Assembly: GCA_018971835.1 (NCBI GenBank)
Contig: JAGWZW010000001.1
Location: forward strand, 1-64,000
Length of the DNA: 64,000 bases
Direction of reading: 5' to 3'
DNA from: Alphaproteobacteria bacterium
GTDB taxonomy: Bacteria; Pseudomonadota; Alphaproteobacteria; Micropepsales; Micropepsaceae
The notes under the pieces were generated by a model. That model saw nothing but the letters and a program-made list of their open reading frames with translations. It was not told the DNA's origin and ran no database searches. Made by a program: the position numbers and the translations under genes. Of this stretch, positions 56,556 to 64,000 are shown piece after piece. Position 1 is the first letter of the stretch. Each line of letters starts with the position of its first letter.

Positions 56556-57596
56556 ATGGGCAGCCGACTGGGACGTATGGGGCGCAAGCTCGGCGAATGG
56601 ATTCCGCCGGGCGTGGCGCAGATTTTGGCCGAAGGGTTTGGCCGGCCTGCGGCCGTCTTCTTCCACGGCGTCGAGCCGGTGACGCTCGATTCCGACGTGC
56701 AGGTCAATCATCATGAAGCGCCGGTGTTTCGCGCCATCATGGCCGAGTTGCAGCGCAATTTCGACGTGCTGCCCGTGACATTGCTCGACGAGGCGCTTTG
56801 CCATCCCGAACACCACCGGCGCACCGTGTTCCTGATGTCGGACGATGGCTACGCCAATACGCTCAGCACGGCGGCGCCGATCCTCGAGGAACTGGAACTG
56901 CCCTGGACGTTGTTCGTCAGTACCCATCACATCGACACGCGCGACCGCAACCCGGTCTTCCTGGCGCGCCTGTTTTTTTGTTGTATGCCGGCGGGCCGTT
57001 ATGAGGTGCCGCATCTGCCGGCGCTGGAACTTGAAGGCCCCGAAACCCGCGAAGCCATGACCCAGGCTGGCACCGCCTGCCTTCACGGGCTCGACATGGA
57101 CCGCGCCAATGAAGCCGTGGCGGCGATGGTCAAGGCGCTTGAACAGGCCGGTCTGGCCTCGCTGATCGAGCGGTTTTCCTCGGAGAGTTTCCTGACCTGG
57201 CCGCAGGTGCGCGAACTGAAGCGCCGTGGCGTGGAGATCGGCGCTCACGCACATTGGCATTGGCCGCTGAACGCCGCCCAGACCGCCGCGCAGCTGCGCG
57301 AACAAGCCCGCCGCCCACGCCAGCGCATCGAGGCCGAGATCGGTCCCTGCCGTTATTTCGCCTATCCGTTCGGCAATACCGGCGATGTGTCCCGCGCCGG
57401 CTGGCAAGCGGTGCGCGATGCCGGTTACGAGGCCGCGTTTACCACGGTCACGGGCACCCCGGAGGTGGAGCAGAACCGCTTCCTCCTGCCGCGTTACGGA
57501 ATCGGGCCGGATGAGACGCATCTTGCTTCGCTGATTCCGCTCTTGTCGGCGGGCAACCGCCGGCTCATGCGCTGGCAGAAGGAACTGGCCGCTTAA
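56556..57596 (+). CDS. Polysaccharide deacetylase (NodB-homology) family protein
   Basis: A 346-residue carbohydrate esterase 4-like protein. Metal and catalytic motifs are visible: LMSDDGYANT (D96, D97), GAHAHWHWPL for the His-x-x-x-His region and YFAYPFGNTGDVS further on. No signal peptide is evident, so it is probably cytoplasmic, unlike secreted chitin or peptidoglycan deacetylases. It would remove N- or O-acetyl groups from a glycan or lipid-linked precursor. It lies about 190 bases before the exopolysaccharide operon on the same strand. Confidence 0.85.
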   Translation: MGSRLGRMGRKLGEWIPPGVAQILAEGFGRPAAVFFHGVEPVTLDSDVQVNHHEAPVFRAIMAELQRNFDVLPVTLLDEALCHPEHHRRTVFLMSDDGYANTLSTAAPILEELELPWTLFVSTHHIDTRDRNPVFLARLFFCCMPAGRYEVPHLPALELEGPETREAMTQAGTACLHGLDMDRANEAVAAMVKALEQAGLASLIERFSSESFLTWPQVRELKRRGVEIGAHAHWHWPLNAAQTAAQLREQARRPRQRIEAEIGPCRYFAYPFGNTGDVSRAGWQAVRDAGYEAAFTTVTGTPEVEQNRFLLPRYGIGPDETHLASLIPLLSAGNRRLMRWQKELAA

Positions 57597-57789
57597 CCAT
57601 CGGCCGTTTCTTGCCTGTCCCAAAACTGGACATCTTAACGGTTCCGAAACGATACGCACCGCGCGCCGGCCGCGGCATCCGAAGAGTATTTTCTTACCGA
57701 TAGTACGGAATCGAGACATTTGAAGCCTCCCGCGCTGGCGCGGGCCCTGCACCCGGCTTCCTGCGAATTGAGCAGGATCGGGAACGCAG

Positions 57790-58509
57790 GTGAGCATCCA
57801 TCACAATCTGGCGAAGACGGAGGCCGGTGCGGCCGTGCTGCCTGCGCCGGCGGTGGAGCGGACGCTGCGTCTGGTCGAGCCGTTGCGCGCGCCGGCGGCG
57901 CCGGCGTTCCGGCACCCCGCGCAGCGCACCGCCAAGCGCACGATCGATGTGATCTTTGCGCTGCTGCTGCTCGTTCTCTTCGCCCCGGTGATGTTTGCGG
58001 TCGCGCTTGCGATCAAGCTGGATACGCACGGAGCCGTGCTTTTCCGTCAGCAGCGCCTGGGCCTGAACGGCAGGCCGTTCTACATCCTCAAGTTCCGCAG
58101 CATGACCGTGGCCGAAGACGGCGACGCGGTGGTGCAGGCGCGCCGCAACGATCCGCGCGTCACGCGCGTGGGCGCGTTCCTGCGCATGTGGAGCCTCGAT
58201 GAGGTGCCGCAGCTTATCAATGTGCTTCGGGGCGAAATGTCCCTGGTCGGCCCCCGGCCGCATGCTCGCGCCCATGACGAACTCTACGCCGCGCTGATCG
58301 GCCACTACACCGAGCGCCAGCGCGTCAAGCCGGGCATCACCGGCTGGGCGCAGGTGCATGGCTGCCGCGGCGAGACGCCCACCCTCGCCAGCATGCGCGC
58401 ACGCGTCGATTACGATGTCTGGTACGCCGCCCACGCCGATATCGCGCTCGATTTCGAAATCCTGCTGCGCACGGCGATCGAGGTCTTCCACCACCGCAAC
58501 GCCTATTGA
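57790..58509 (+). CDS. Undecaprenyl-phosphate sugar phosphotransferase (bacterial sugar transferase)
   Basis: A 239-residue initiating transferase of the short ExoY/WcaJ-C type. One membrane segment (about residues 52-76) precedes the catalytic domain with [44 protein letters not shown] and [12 protein letters not shown]. It transfers a sugar-1-phosphate to undecaprenyl phosphate, starting repeat-unit assembly. GTG at 57790 is the only suitable start. It begins the exopolysaccharide operon. Confidence 0.92.
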   Translation: MSIHHNLAKTEAGAAVLPAPAVERTLRLVEPLRAPAAPAFRHPAQRTAKRTIDVIFALLLLVLFAPVMFAVALAIKLDTHGAVLFRQQRLGLNGRPFYILKFRSMTVAEDGDAVVQARRNDPRVTRVGAFLRMWSLDEVPQLINVLRGEMSLVGPRPHARAHDELYAALIGHYTERQRVKPGITGWAQVHGCRGETPTLASMRARVDYDVWYAAHADIALDFEILLRTAIEVFHHRNAY

Positions 58510-58523
58510 CGGGGGCTGCGGAG

Positions 58524-59309
58524 ATGGCGCGGACCTATAAGGAAGTGATCGTCGGCGGCATCAAGATCGCCTGCCTGTCGCGGCGCGATCTGGCCGGGCT
58601 GATGGTGGAGGAATGCTTGGCGGCGCGGCGGACGCCGATCCCGGCGCCGCGTCTGGTCGATGCCGCCAATGGCAACGCTATCGCCCGCGCGGCGGTGGAC
58701 GCGGAGTTCCGCGCCCATTTCAAGGCCGCCGACATCATTCATGCCGACGGTCAGCCGGTGGTGCTGGCCTCGCGCCTGCTCACCAAGGCGCCGATTCCGG
58801 AGCGCAGCGCCACCACGGACTATTTTCTCGATGCGGCGGCGGTGGCCGAGGCCCACGGCCTCAGCTTCTTCCTGCTCGGCGGCACCGAGAGCGTGAACGC
58901 GCGCTGTGCCGAGATCCTTCAGCAGCGTTATCCGGGCCTGCGCCTCGTCGGCCGCCGCAATGGCTATTTCGCCCGCGACGAGGAAGCGGCGGTGTGCGAC
59001 GAGATCAACGCCGCCGGCGCCGATGTGGTGTGGGTGGGGCTGGGCGTGCCGCTGGAGCAGTCTTTCTGCGCCCGCAACAAGCACCGGCTCAAGGCGGGCT
59101 GGCTCATCACCTGCGGCGGCTGCTTCAATTACGTCACCGGCGATTATCCGCGCGCTCCGCAGTGGATGCAGCAGGCGGGGCTCGAATGGCTGTTCCGCCT
59201 GCTGCGCGAACCGCGGCGGCTGTTCTGGCGCTATGCGGTCACCAATCCGCGGGCGATCTTCCTGATGCTGACGCGCACGGTTTCACAGCCGGTGGTTACC
59301 GCGGCTTAA
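58524..59309 (+). CDS. WecG/TagA/CpsF-family glycosyltransferase (GT26)
   Basis: A 261-residue GT26 transferase. Landmarks are DAANGNAIARAAVD, ADIIHADGQPVVLASRLL, FLLGGTESVNARCAEIL and ADVVWVGLGVPLEQSFCARNK. Family members (WecG, TagA, GumM) add an early sugar to the lipid-linked acceptor. The ATG at 58524 is chosen; TTG at 58506 overlapping the previous gene is the alternative. It probably adds the second or a later sugar after the preceding transferase. Confidence 0.9.
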   Translation: MARTYKEVIVGGIKIACLSRRDLAGLMVEECLAARRTPIPAPRLVDAANGNAIARAAVDAEFRAHFKAADIIHADGQPVVLASRLLTKAPIPERSATTDYFLDAAAVAEAHGLSFFLLGGTESVNARCAEILQQRYPGLRLVGRRNGYFARDEEAAVCDEINAAGADVVWVGLGVPLEQSFCARNKHRLKAGWLITCGGCFNYVTGDYPRAPQWMQQAGLEWLFRLLREPRRLFWRYAVTNPRAIFLMLTRTVSQPVVTAA

Positions 59310-59337
59310 CCCTTCTTTCAGGGCCTTGGTGTCCGTT

Positions 59338-60651
59338 ATGAGCATGACCAGCGAGAGTACCAGCCTGGAGGGCATTGCTGCCGTTGCGCAGGCGCGCGGG
59401 AGCCTGGTGGCGCGCCTTCTGCCGCTGGTCCGGCGCTACGCTCTTTCGGCCGGCGGGCCGCTCACCACCTCGGCGGCGCATTTCATCACCTCGATGATCC
59501 TGCTGCAGGCGCTGGCGCCGGCCGATTTCGGTCTCTTCGCCTTTCTGCTGATCGTGGTGCCGTTCTGTCTCAGCCTCAGCGGTTCGCTGGTGGCGGCGCC
59601 CTTCGTCTGCGATTTGCGGCGGACCGGCAGGGTGGAGGCCGCCTCGCAGGCCACCCATCTGAAGGTCAATCTGGTGTTGTCGGCGCTGGCGGCGGTGGTG
59701 GTCGGCGCGGCGATAGCCGTCAACGGCGCAGGCCCCATCACCAGTCTTCTCCTCGGTCTTTACGGCGGGGTGATGGTGTTGCGCGCCTTCGGTCGTTCCT
59801 GCGGCTATGTTCTGGACCGTCCGGCGCGGGTGCTGGCGAGCGATGTGACTTACGGCACGTCGCTGGTTCTTGGCTTGGCGGCGCTGATGGCGCTCGGCGC
59901 GCTGACGATGGTGCATGCCGCGGCGGTCCTGCTGGCTGCGGCGTTGCTCGGCTTCGTCAGCCTGGGGCGGCATCATCTCGCGCGCCAGTTGCTGCCGGGC
60001 CGCGCTGGCGGGCTGAGGGATTATGCCGGCTCGTGGCGCGAGCTGGCGCGTTGGGCGATGATGGGGGTCGTCCTGACGGAGTTCACCACCAACGCTCATG
60101 CCTATGTGGTCACCTTCATTGCTGGGCCGAAGGCCTTTGCGCTGCTGGCGCTGGGCGCGTTGGTGATGCGGCCGGCCTCGCTGGTGCTCTCCGCCCTGCC
60201 GGATATCGAGCGTCCGCGCATGGCCAAGAAGATCGGCACGAACGACATCTCGGGCGCCTTCCGCACGGTAACGGAATTCCGCTACGCCGCCATTGCCATC
60301 TGGCTTGGCACGCTGGCGCTGGCGGCGGCGATCCTTGGCTGGTTTCCCGAATTGCTGCTGAAGAAAGGCTATGACGAAACACAGGTGCTGATGGTGGTCG
60401 CGCTGTGGGGCGTGATCCTGGCGGTGCGCACTCTGCGCACGCCGGAATCGGTGCTTCTGCAGGCGGCGGGCGAGTTCCGCGCGCTGGCCGGCGTCAGCCT
60501 GTGGTCGAGCCTGACGGCGATGACCCTGACGCTGGCGCTGCTGCGGGCGTTCGGGCCGGTCGCGGCGCTGGGCGGCATCCTGGCCGGTGACCTCGTGATG
60601 GCGGTGCGGATTCATGCGCTGACGGCGCGCTGGAAAGTGCGCCATGACTGA
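59338..60651 (+). CDS. Polysaccharide flippase-like membrane protein (Wzx/MOP type)
   Basis: A 437-residue protein with about twelve transmembrane helices, beginning after RRYALSAGGPLTTSAAHFIT. LAPADFGLFAFLLIVVPFC resembles the first helices of Wzx/lipid III flippases (the usual LGP-xYG pattern appears as LAPADFG). It would flip the lipid-linked repeat unit to the periplasmic face. The family match is topological with limited motifs. It overlaps the next glycosyltransferase gene. Confidence 0.75.
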   Translation: MSMTSESTSLEGIAAVAQARGSLVARLLPLVRRYALSAGGPLTTSAAHFITSMILLQALAPADFGLFAFLLIVVPFCLSLSGSLVAAPFVCDLRRTGRVEAASQATHLKVNLVLSALAAVVVGAAIAVNGAGPITSLLLGLYGGVMVLRAFGRSCGYVLDRPARVLASDVTYGTSLVLGLAALMALGALTMVHAAAVLLAAALLGFVSLGRHHLARQLLPGRAGGLRDYAGSWRELARWAMMGVVLTEFTTNAHAYVVTFIAGPKAFALLALGALVMRPASLVLSALPDIERPRMAKKIGTNDISGAFRTVTEFRYAAIAIWLGTLALAAAILGWFPELLLKKGYDETQVLMVVALWGVILAVRTLRTPESVLLQAAGEFRALAGVSLWSSLTAMTLTLALLRAFGPVAALGGILAGDLVMAVRIHALTARWKVRHD

Positions 60652-61567
60652 TATCACCATTGCCATTCCCACCTTCCGCCGCCCCAAGGGGCTGGCGCGG
60701 CTGTTGGCGTCGCTGGCCGAATTGCAGACCGACGCAGCCGTCACCGTGCTGGTCGGGGACAACGATGCCGAAACCCATCAGGGCTACGATCTGTGTGCCG
60801 CGCTGAAGGACGAAGGCTACCGCTGGCCGCTGGAGGCGATCGTCGTGACCGAGCGCGGCATCTCGCAAAACCGCAGCGCGCTGGTGGCCCGTGCGCTCGA
60901 ACGGCCCGGGATGCAATTCCTGGCGATGGTGGATGACGACGAGTGGGTACAGCCTGAGTGGCTGGAGGCGCTGCTGCGCGCGCAATCTCAATTCGACGCC
61001 GACGCCGTGGAGGGTCGCGTGATCGCCGTCTTCAAGGATGGCACCACCACCGGGCAATACGAAGGCATCGCCTATGACTGCGGGCCCAGCGGCAAGAAAG
61101 CGATCCTTCACAGCTCGGCCAATATCCTGGTGACCCGCCGCGTGCTGGAGCGGATGGCGCCGCCCCATTTCGATCCGCAATTCGCGCTCACCGGCGGCGA
61201 GGACAAGGAGTTCTTCGTGCGGTTGAAGGCGTTGGGCGCGCGCCTGGCCTGGTCGCGCGAAGCGGTCATCTATTCCGACGTGCCCCAGTCGCGCACCGGC
61301 GCCCGCTGGGCCTTCGCCCGCGCCTACCGCACCGGCAATTCGGACATGCGCGTGTTCCTCAAGCATCGTATTGGTACTGCGTCGCTGTTTGGCGAACTCG
61401 CCAAGATCGGTGGCGCGCTCTTGTTGTCGCCGCTGCTGGCTCTTATCCTCGCGCTCAGTCCGACTCGCCGCATGGCGGCGCTGCGCAAGTTCTGCCGTGC
61501 CGCGGGCAAGACGGCTGCGCTGTTCGGCAGTCACTACCAGGAATATTCTGTGATTCATGGCGAATGA
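60644..61567 (+). CDS. Glycosyltransferase family 2 protein
   Basis: A 307-residue GT-A transferase: TIAIPTFRRPKGLARLLASL at the N-terminus, the metal/sugar-nucleotide motif AMVDDDEWVQPEW near residue 90-100, and GGEDKEFFVRLKALG as the catalytic-base region. A hydrophobic C-terminal stretch (about residues 250-270) may anchor it to the membrane. Donor and acceptor unknown. It overlaps its neighbours on both sides. Confidence 0.88.
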   Translation: MTDITIAIPTFRRPKGLARLLASLAELQTDAAVTVLVGDNDAETHQGYDLCAALKDEGYRWPLEAIVVTERGISQNRSALVARALERPGMQFLAMVDDDEWVQPEWLEALLRAQSQFDADAVEGRVIAVFKDGTTTGQYEGIAYDCGPSGKKAILHSSANILVTRRVLERMAPPHFDPQFALTGGEDKEFFVRLKALGARLAWSREAVIYSDVPQSRTGARWAFARAYRTGNSDMRVFLKHRIGTASLFGELAKIGGALLLSPLLALILALSPTRRMAALRKFCRAAGKTAALFGSHYQEYSVIHGE

Positions 61568-62855
61568 CGGGCTGGCATTCGGACGGCAATCCAGGGGCGC
61601 GGCGCTGCCCGTCTGGCTGGTCGAGGCCGCCTTCGTCGCCTTTCTGCTCTTGGTCTTCGTCGGGCTGACGCCGTTCGCAGTGCGCAGCGGCGCCTTCGGC
61701 CTGTCCGCCACCACCGGCAGCGGCGATCTGATGCGCCAGGTCTGTTATCTCGCGGTGTTTGCCATGCTGGTCGCCGCCTCGGTGCAGAAGCGTGGCCTGA
61801 TGGTCTTCACCGTGGTTCCGGTTTCGCTGCTGCTGCTGCTGATATGGTGCTTCGTCACCGCGGCCTGGGCGCCGGTGCCGGGGATCGTGATCCGTCGCGC
61901 GGGGCTGGAATTTGTCATCGTCTGTTCGGCGATGCTGGGCGTGGATGCGTTGGGCCCCAGACGCAGCCTCGAGCTGCTGCGCTATGTGCTGATCGGTGTG
62001 CTGATCGTGAACTGGATTTCCATTCCCGTCATCCCGCAGGCCAGGCATCTGCCGGGCGAAACCGATCCCAGCCTGGTCGGCGATTGGCGCGGCCTCTATT
62101 TTCAGAAGAACATCGCCGGCTCCGTTTGTGTGGTGACGGTGATGATCCTGCTGTTCTTCGCCTCGGAGCGTAAAAGCCAGCTCGATCTGCTGCTCGCGGC
62201 GGCGGCGCTGGGTTTCTTGGTGATGACGCGCTCCAAGACCTCGCTCGGCTTTCTGCCGGTGGTGATTTTTCTCGGCCTCGTCTATCGCTGGGCCTGGAAG
62301 CGCGAGCTCGACCGGCTGATCGTGACGATCTGCGCCGCTATCGTTCTCATTGCCGTGGCGGTCTTCGTGGCCACGCATGCCGCCCAGCTCTCGCGCATGC
62401 TGGAGAATCCGGCGGAATTCACCGGCCGCTCGGAGATCTGGCAGGCGGAGCTGCGCTATATCGCGGCGCATCCCTGGCTCGGCGCCGGCTACGGCACGTT
62501 TTCCGATACCGGCGGCGCTTCGCCGCTTTCCAATTATGTGATGAGCAAATGGGTCGAGAACGCGCCCCACGGCCATAACGGCTATCTCCAGCTGCTGGTG
62601 ACGACGGGCGCGATCGGCTTTGCCTTGGCGATGCTGGCGCTGGTGATCCTGCCGCTCCTCACCCTCTACCGGCGCGATCCGGACAATCTGGAGCTGAAAG
62701 CGCTGCTGTTCGCGATCTTCTGTTTCGTGGTGCTGCACAACTTCCTGGAATCCGACTATCTGGAGAGCGATGGCGTGATGTGGACCACGCTGCTTCTGAC
62801 CATCGCCATGCTGCGCGGCCTGCGCCCGCCTGCGGTGGCGGAGCGCCGCGCATGA
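61557..62855 (+). CDS. O-antigen ligase/polymerase-like membrane protein (Wzy_C)
   Basis: A 432-residue protein with about eleven transmembrane helices and a periplasmic loop holding ENPAEFTGRSEIWQAELRYI, GAGYGTF and PHGHNGYLQLLVTTGAIGFA, the Wzy_C pattern. With the flippase it suggests Wzx/Wzy-dependent polymerisation of the repeat unit. A WaaL-type ligase is the alternative within the same superfamily. It starts 11 bases inside the preceding gene and its stop overlaps the next start. Confidence 0.88.
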   Translation: MANDGLAFGRQSRGAALPVWLVEAAFVAFLLLVFVGLTPFAVRSGAFGLSATTGSGDLMRQVCYLAVFAMLVAASVQKRGLMVFTVVPVSLLLLLIWCFVTAAWAPVPGIVIRRAGLEFVIVCSAMLGVDALGPRRSLELLRYVLIGVLIVNWISIPVIPQARHLPGETDPSLVGDWRGLYFQKNIAGSVCVVTVMILLFFASERKSQLDLLLAAAALGFLVMTRSKTSLGFLPVVIFLGLVYRWAWKRELDRLIVTICAAIVLIAVAVFVATHAAQLSRMLENPAEFTGRSEIWQAELRYIAAHPWLGAGYGTFSDTGGASPLSNYVMSKWVENAPHGHNGYLQLLVTTGAIGFALAMLALVILPLLTLYRRDPDNLELKALLFAIFCFVVLHNFLESDYLESDGVMWTTLLLTIAMLRGLRPPAVAERRA

Positions 62856-63775
62856 GCGTGGCGCCTCCGCTCTTCTCGGTGGTGATCCCGGTCTACAACC
62901 GGGCGGAGCTGCTGCGCGGCGCGCTCGAATCGGTGCGCGCGCAGAGTTGTCAGGATTTCGAGATCGTGGTGGTGGACGACGGCTCGGCCGACGATCCCGC
63001 GAAAACGGCGGCGGCGTTCGCCGATCCGCGCATCCGTTGCGTGCGGCAGCAGAACGCCGGCGCCAGCGCGGCGCGCAACCGCGGCATCGACCTGGCACAC
63101 GGGCGCTACGTCGCCTTCCTCGATTCCGACGACAATTTCCTGCCGCATCATCTGGAACGCATGGCGAGGCTGTTGGAGAACACCACGGACACCGCCGGCT
63201 TCGCCCGCATGATTGTGGACCGTGGCGACGGCCGCAACTTCCTGAAGCCGCCGCGCGGCCCGCGGCCGGGCGAGCACATGGCGAACTACCTGCTGTGTGA
63301 GCGCGGCTTCGTGCCGACCATTACGCTGGTGGTGCCGCGCGAAATCGCGGCGCGCGTGCGCTATGACGAGACGGTCGGCTATGGCGACGATGCGGATTTC
63401 GCCATCCGCCTCTATCTTTCCGGCTGCCAATTCGTGATGGCGGAGGAGCCGGGCGCGATCTGGCACGACGTGGCCACGCCCTCGCGTCTTTCGGCCGCCA
63501 GCAGCAGCAGGAGCCTGCTGCCCTGGCTCGCGCGCATGCGCCCTGTGATTCCGGCCCGCGCCTATTACGGCTGCCGCGGCTGGTACATCGCCAAGGGCGT
63601 CGCCGCCACCAGCAAGGCCGCGGCGCTCAAGCTCTTTCTCTCTGCGCTGATCCATGGCGCTTACCGGCCCGCGCTGGCGGCGCGCATCTTCCTGCAGATT
63701 TTCCTGCCGGATACAGCGTACCGGAGGCTCGCGGACTCGACGCTGCCGTCCAGCGCGGCCAAGACGCCATGCTGA
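62852..63775 (+). CDS. Glycosyltransferase family 2 protein
   Basis: A 307-residue GT-A transferase: SVVIPVYNRAELLRGALESV, the first aspartates in VVDDGSADD, NAGASAARNRGIDLA and the DXD-like FLDSDDNFLPHH. GYGDDADFAIRLYLSGCQ is the base region. ATG at 62852 overlaps the Wzy stop. It probably adds one sugar of the repeat unit. Confidence 0.92.
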   Translation: MSVAPPLFSVVIPVYNRAELLRGALESVRAQSCQDFEIVVVDDGSADDPAKTAAAFADPRIRCVRQQNAGASAARNRGIDLAHGRYVAFLDSDDNFLPHHLERMARLLENTTDTAGFARMIVDRGDGRNFLKPPRGPRPGEHMANYLLCERGFVPTITLVVPREIAARVRYDETVGYGDDADFAIRLYLSGCQFVMAEEPGAIWHDVATPSRLSAASSSRSLLPWLARMRPVIPARAYYGCRGWYIAKGVAATSKAAALKLFLSALIHGAYRPALAARIFLQIFLPDTAYRRLADSTLPSSAAKTPC

Positions 63776-64000
63776 CCCGGCGCGCCTTGCTGGCTGCCGC
63801 GGCTGCGGCGCCGCTGCTGCCGGCGTTTGGAGAGACGATGCCGTCGCTGCGCAGCGCCGCGCGGGCCGCGGGCCGGCTCTATGGCTGCGCCACCGCGAAT
63901 TACGAGCTGCAGCGCAGCGATTTCCGTCCCGTGCTGCTGCGCGAGGCGGGCGTCATCGTGCCCGAATACGAGATGAAGCGCGACGCGCTCGAGCCGGAAC
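63769..64000 (+). CDS. GH10 endo-beta-xylanase-like protein, N-terminal fragment
   Basis: The 77 visible codons give a signal with a twin-arginine-like start (MLTRRALLAAAAAAPLLPAF) followed by LRSAARAAGRLYGCATANYE and VLLREAGVIVPEYEMKRDAL. The second part is the conserved N-terminus of glycoside hydrolase family 10 (LK-AA-GR-G, E-VPENEMKW). The catalytic glutamates lie beyond the window. It overlaps the preceding glycosyltransferase, so it belongs to the exopolysaccharide operon and may trim the secreted polymer. Confidence 0.78.
   Translation, partial: MLTRRALLAAAAAAPLLPAFGETMPSLRSAARAAGRLYGCATANYELQRSDFRPVLLREAGVIVPEYEMKRDALEPE

Overview
The window is about 64 kb of high-GC, densely coded bacterial chromosome, with frequent ATGA start/stop overlaps and few long gaps. 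The gene content points to an alphaproteobacterium able to fix CO2. Evidence: a red-type (Form IC-like) rubisco operon with CbbX, a ccmE-ccmF-ccmH cluster followed by degP, an OmpR/histidine-kinase pair and glnE (an order I remember from Rhizobiales, not checked), and a GCCGAG/CTCGGC intergenic palindrome. I cannot name a genus. I saw no tRNA, rRNA, CRISPR array, insertion sequence or phage gene.

Layout. (1) 1-3764: two divergent units around a MarR regulator. Leftward are marR, a BNR/WD40-like repeat protein and a MoaD/ThiS-like protein cut by the window edge. Rightward are VOC, GST, VOC and VOC genes. (2) 3968-14331: a lipoprotein-like gene, then ccmE, ccmF, ccmH, degP, response regulator, sensor kinase and glnE. 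(3) 14335-17353: a D-arginine-dehydrogenase-like flavoprotein, DedA and a DUF2914 membrane protein. (4) 17838-23625: tetR, a LolA-like periplasmic protein, two FtsX-type permeases, an ATPase and an outer-membrane barrel, which looks like an envelope export system of unknown cargo. (5) 23720-28821: acyl/acetyl-CoA synthetase, PDH-type E1alpha, E1beta and E2, and an acyl carrier protein. (6) 29546-40170: alpha-glucan (glycogen) metabolism: glucan phosphorylase, glycogen synthase, branching enzyme, debranching enzyme and 4-alpha-glucanotransferase. (7) 40167-41956: glycerate kinase and a 65-residue membrane protein. (8) 42081-49950: the Calvin-cycle operon cbbL-S-X-F-P-T with divergent cbbR. (9) 49956-56491: amine/polyamine use: AOC-barrel protein, APC permease, aldehyde dehydrogenase, Tat-exported spermidine-dehydrogenase-like protein and a Rieske oxygenase. 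(10) 56556-64000: an exopolysaccharide locus ending in a GH10 xylanase-like gene cut by the window edge.

How the parts fit. Rubisco, PRK, FBPase and transketolase make fixed carbon, the glg genes store and release it as glycogen, and glycerate kinase could return photorespiratory glycerate. FNR/FixK-like half-site pairs (TTGA[T/C]-N4-ATCAG) lie upstream of glgP, between glgA and glgB, and upstream of the CoA-synthetase/PDH operon, suggesting control by oxygen or redox state. The best candidates for something little described are the tetR/LolA-like/ABC/barrel system with its 28-bp operator over the -10 box, the CoA-ligase/PDH/ACP cassette, and the shared FNR-like sites.
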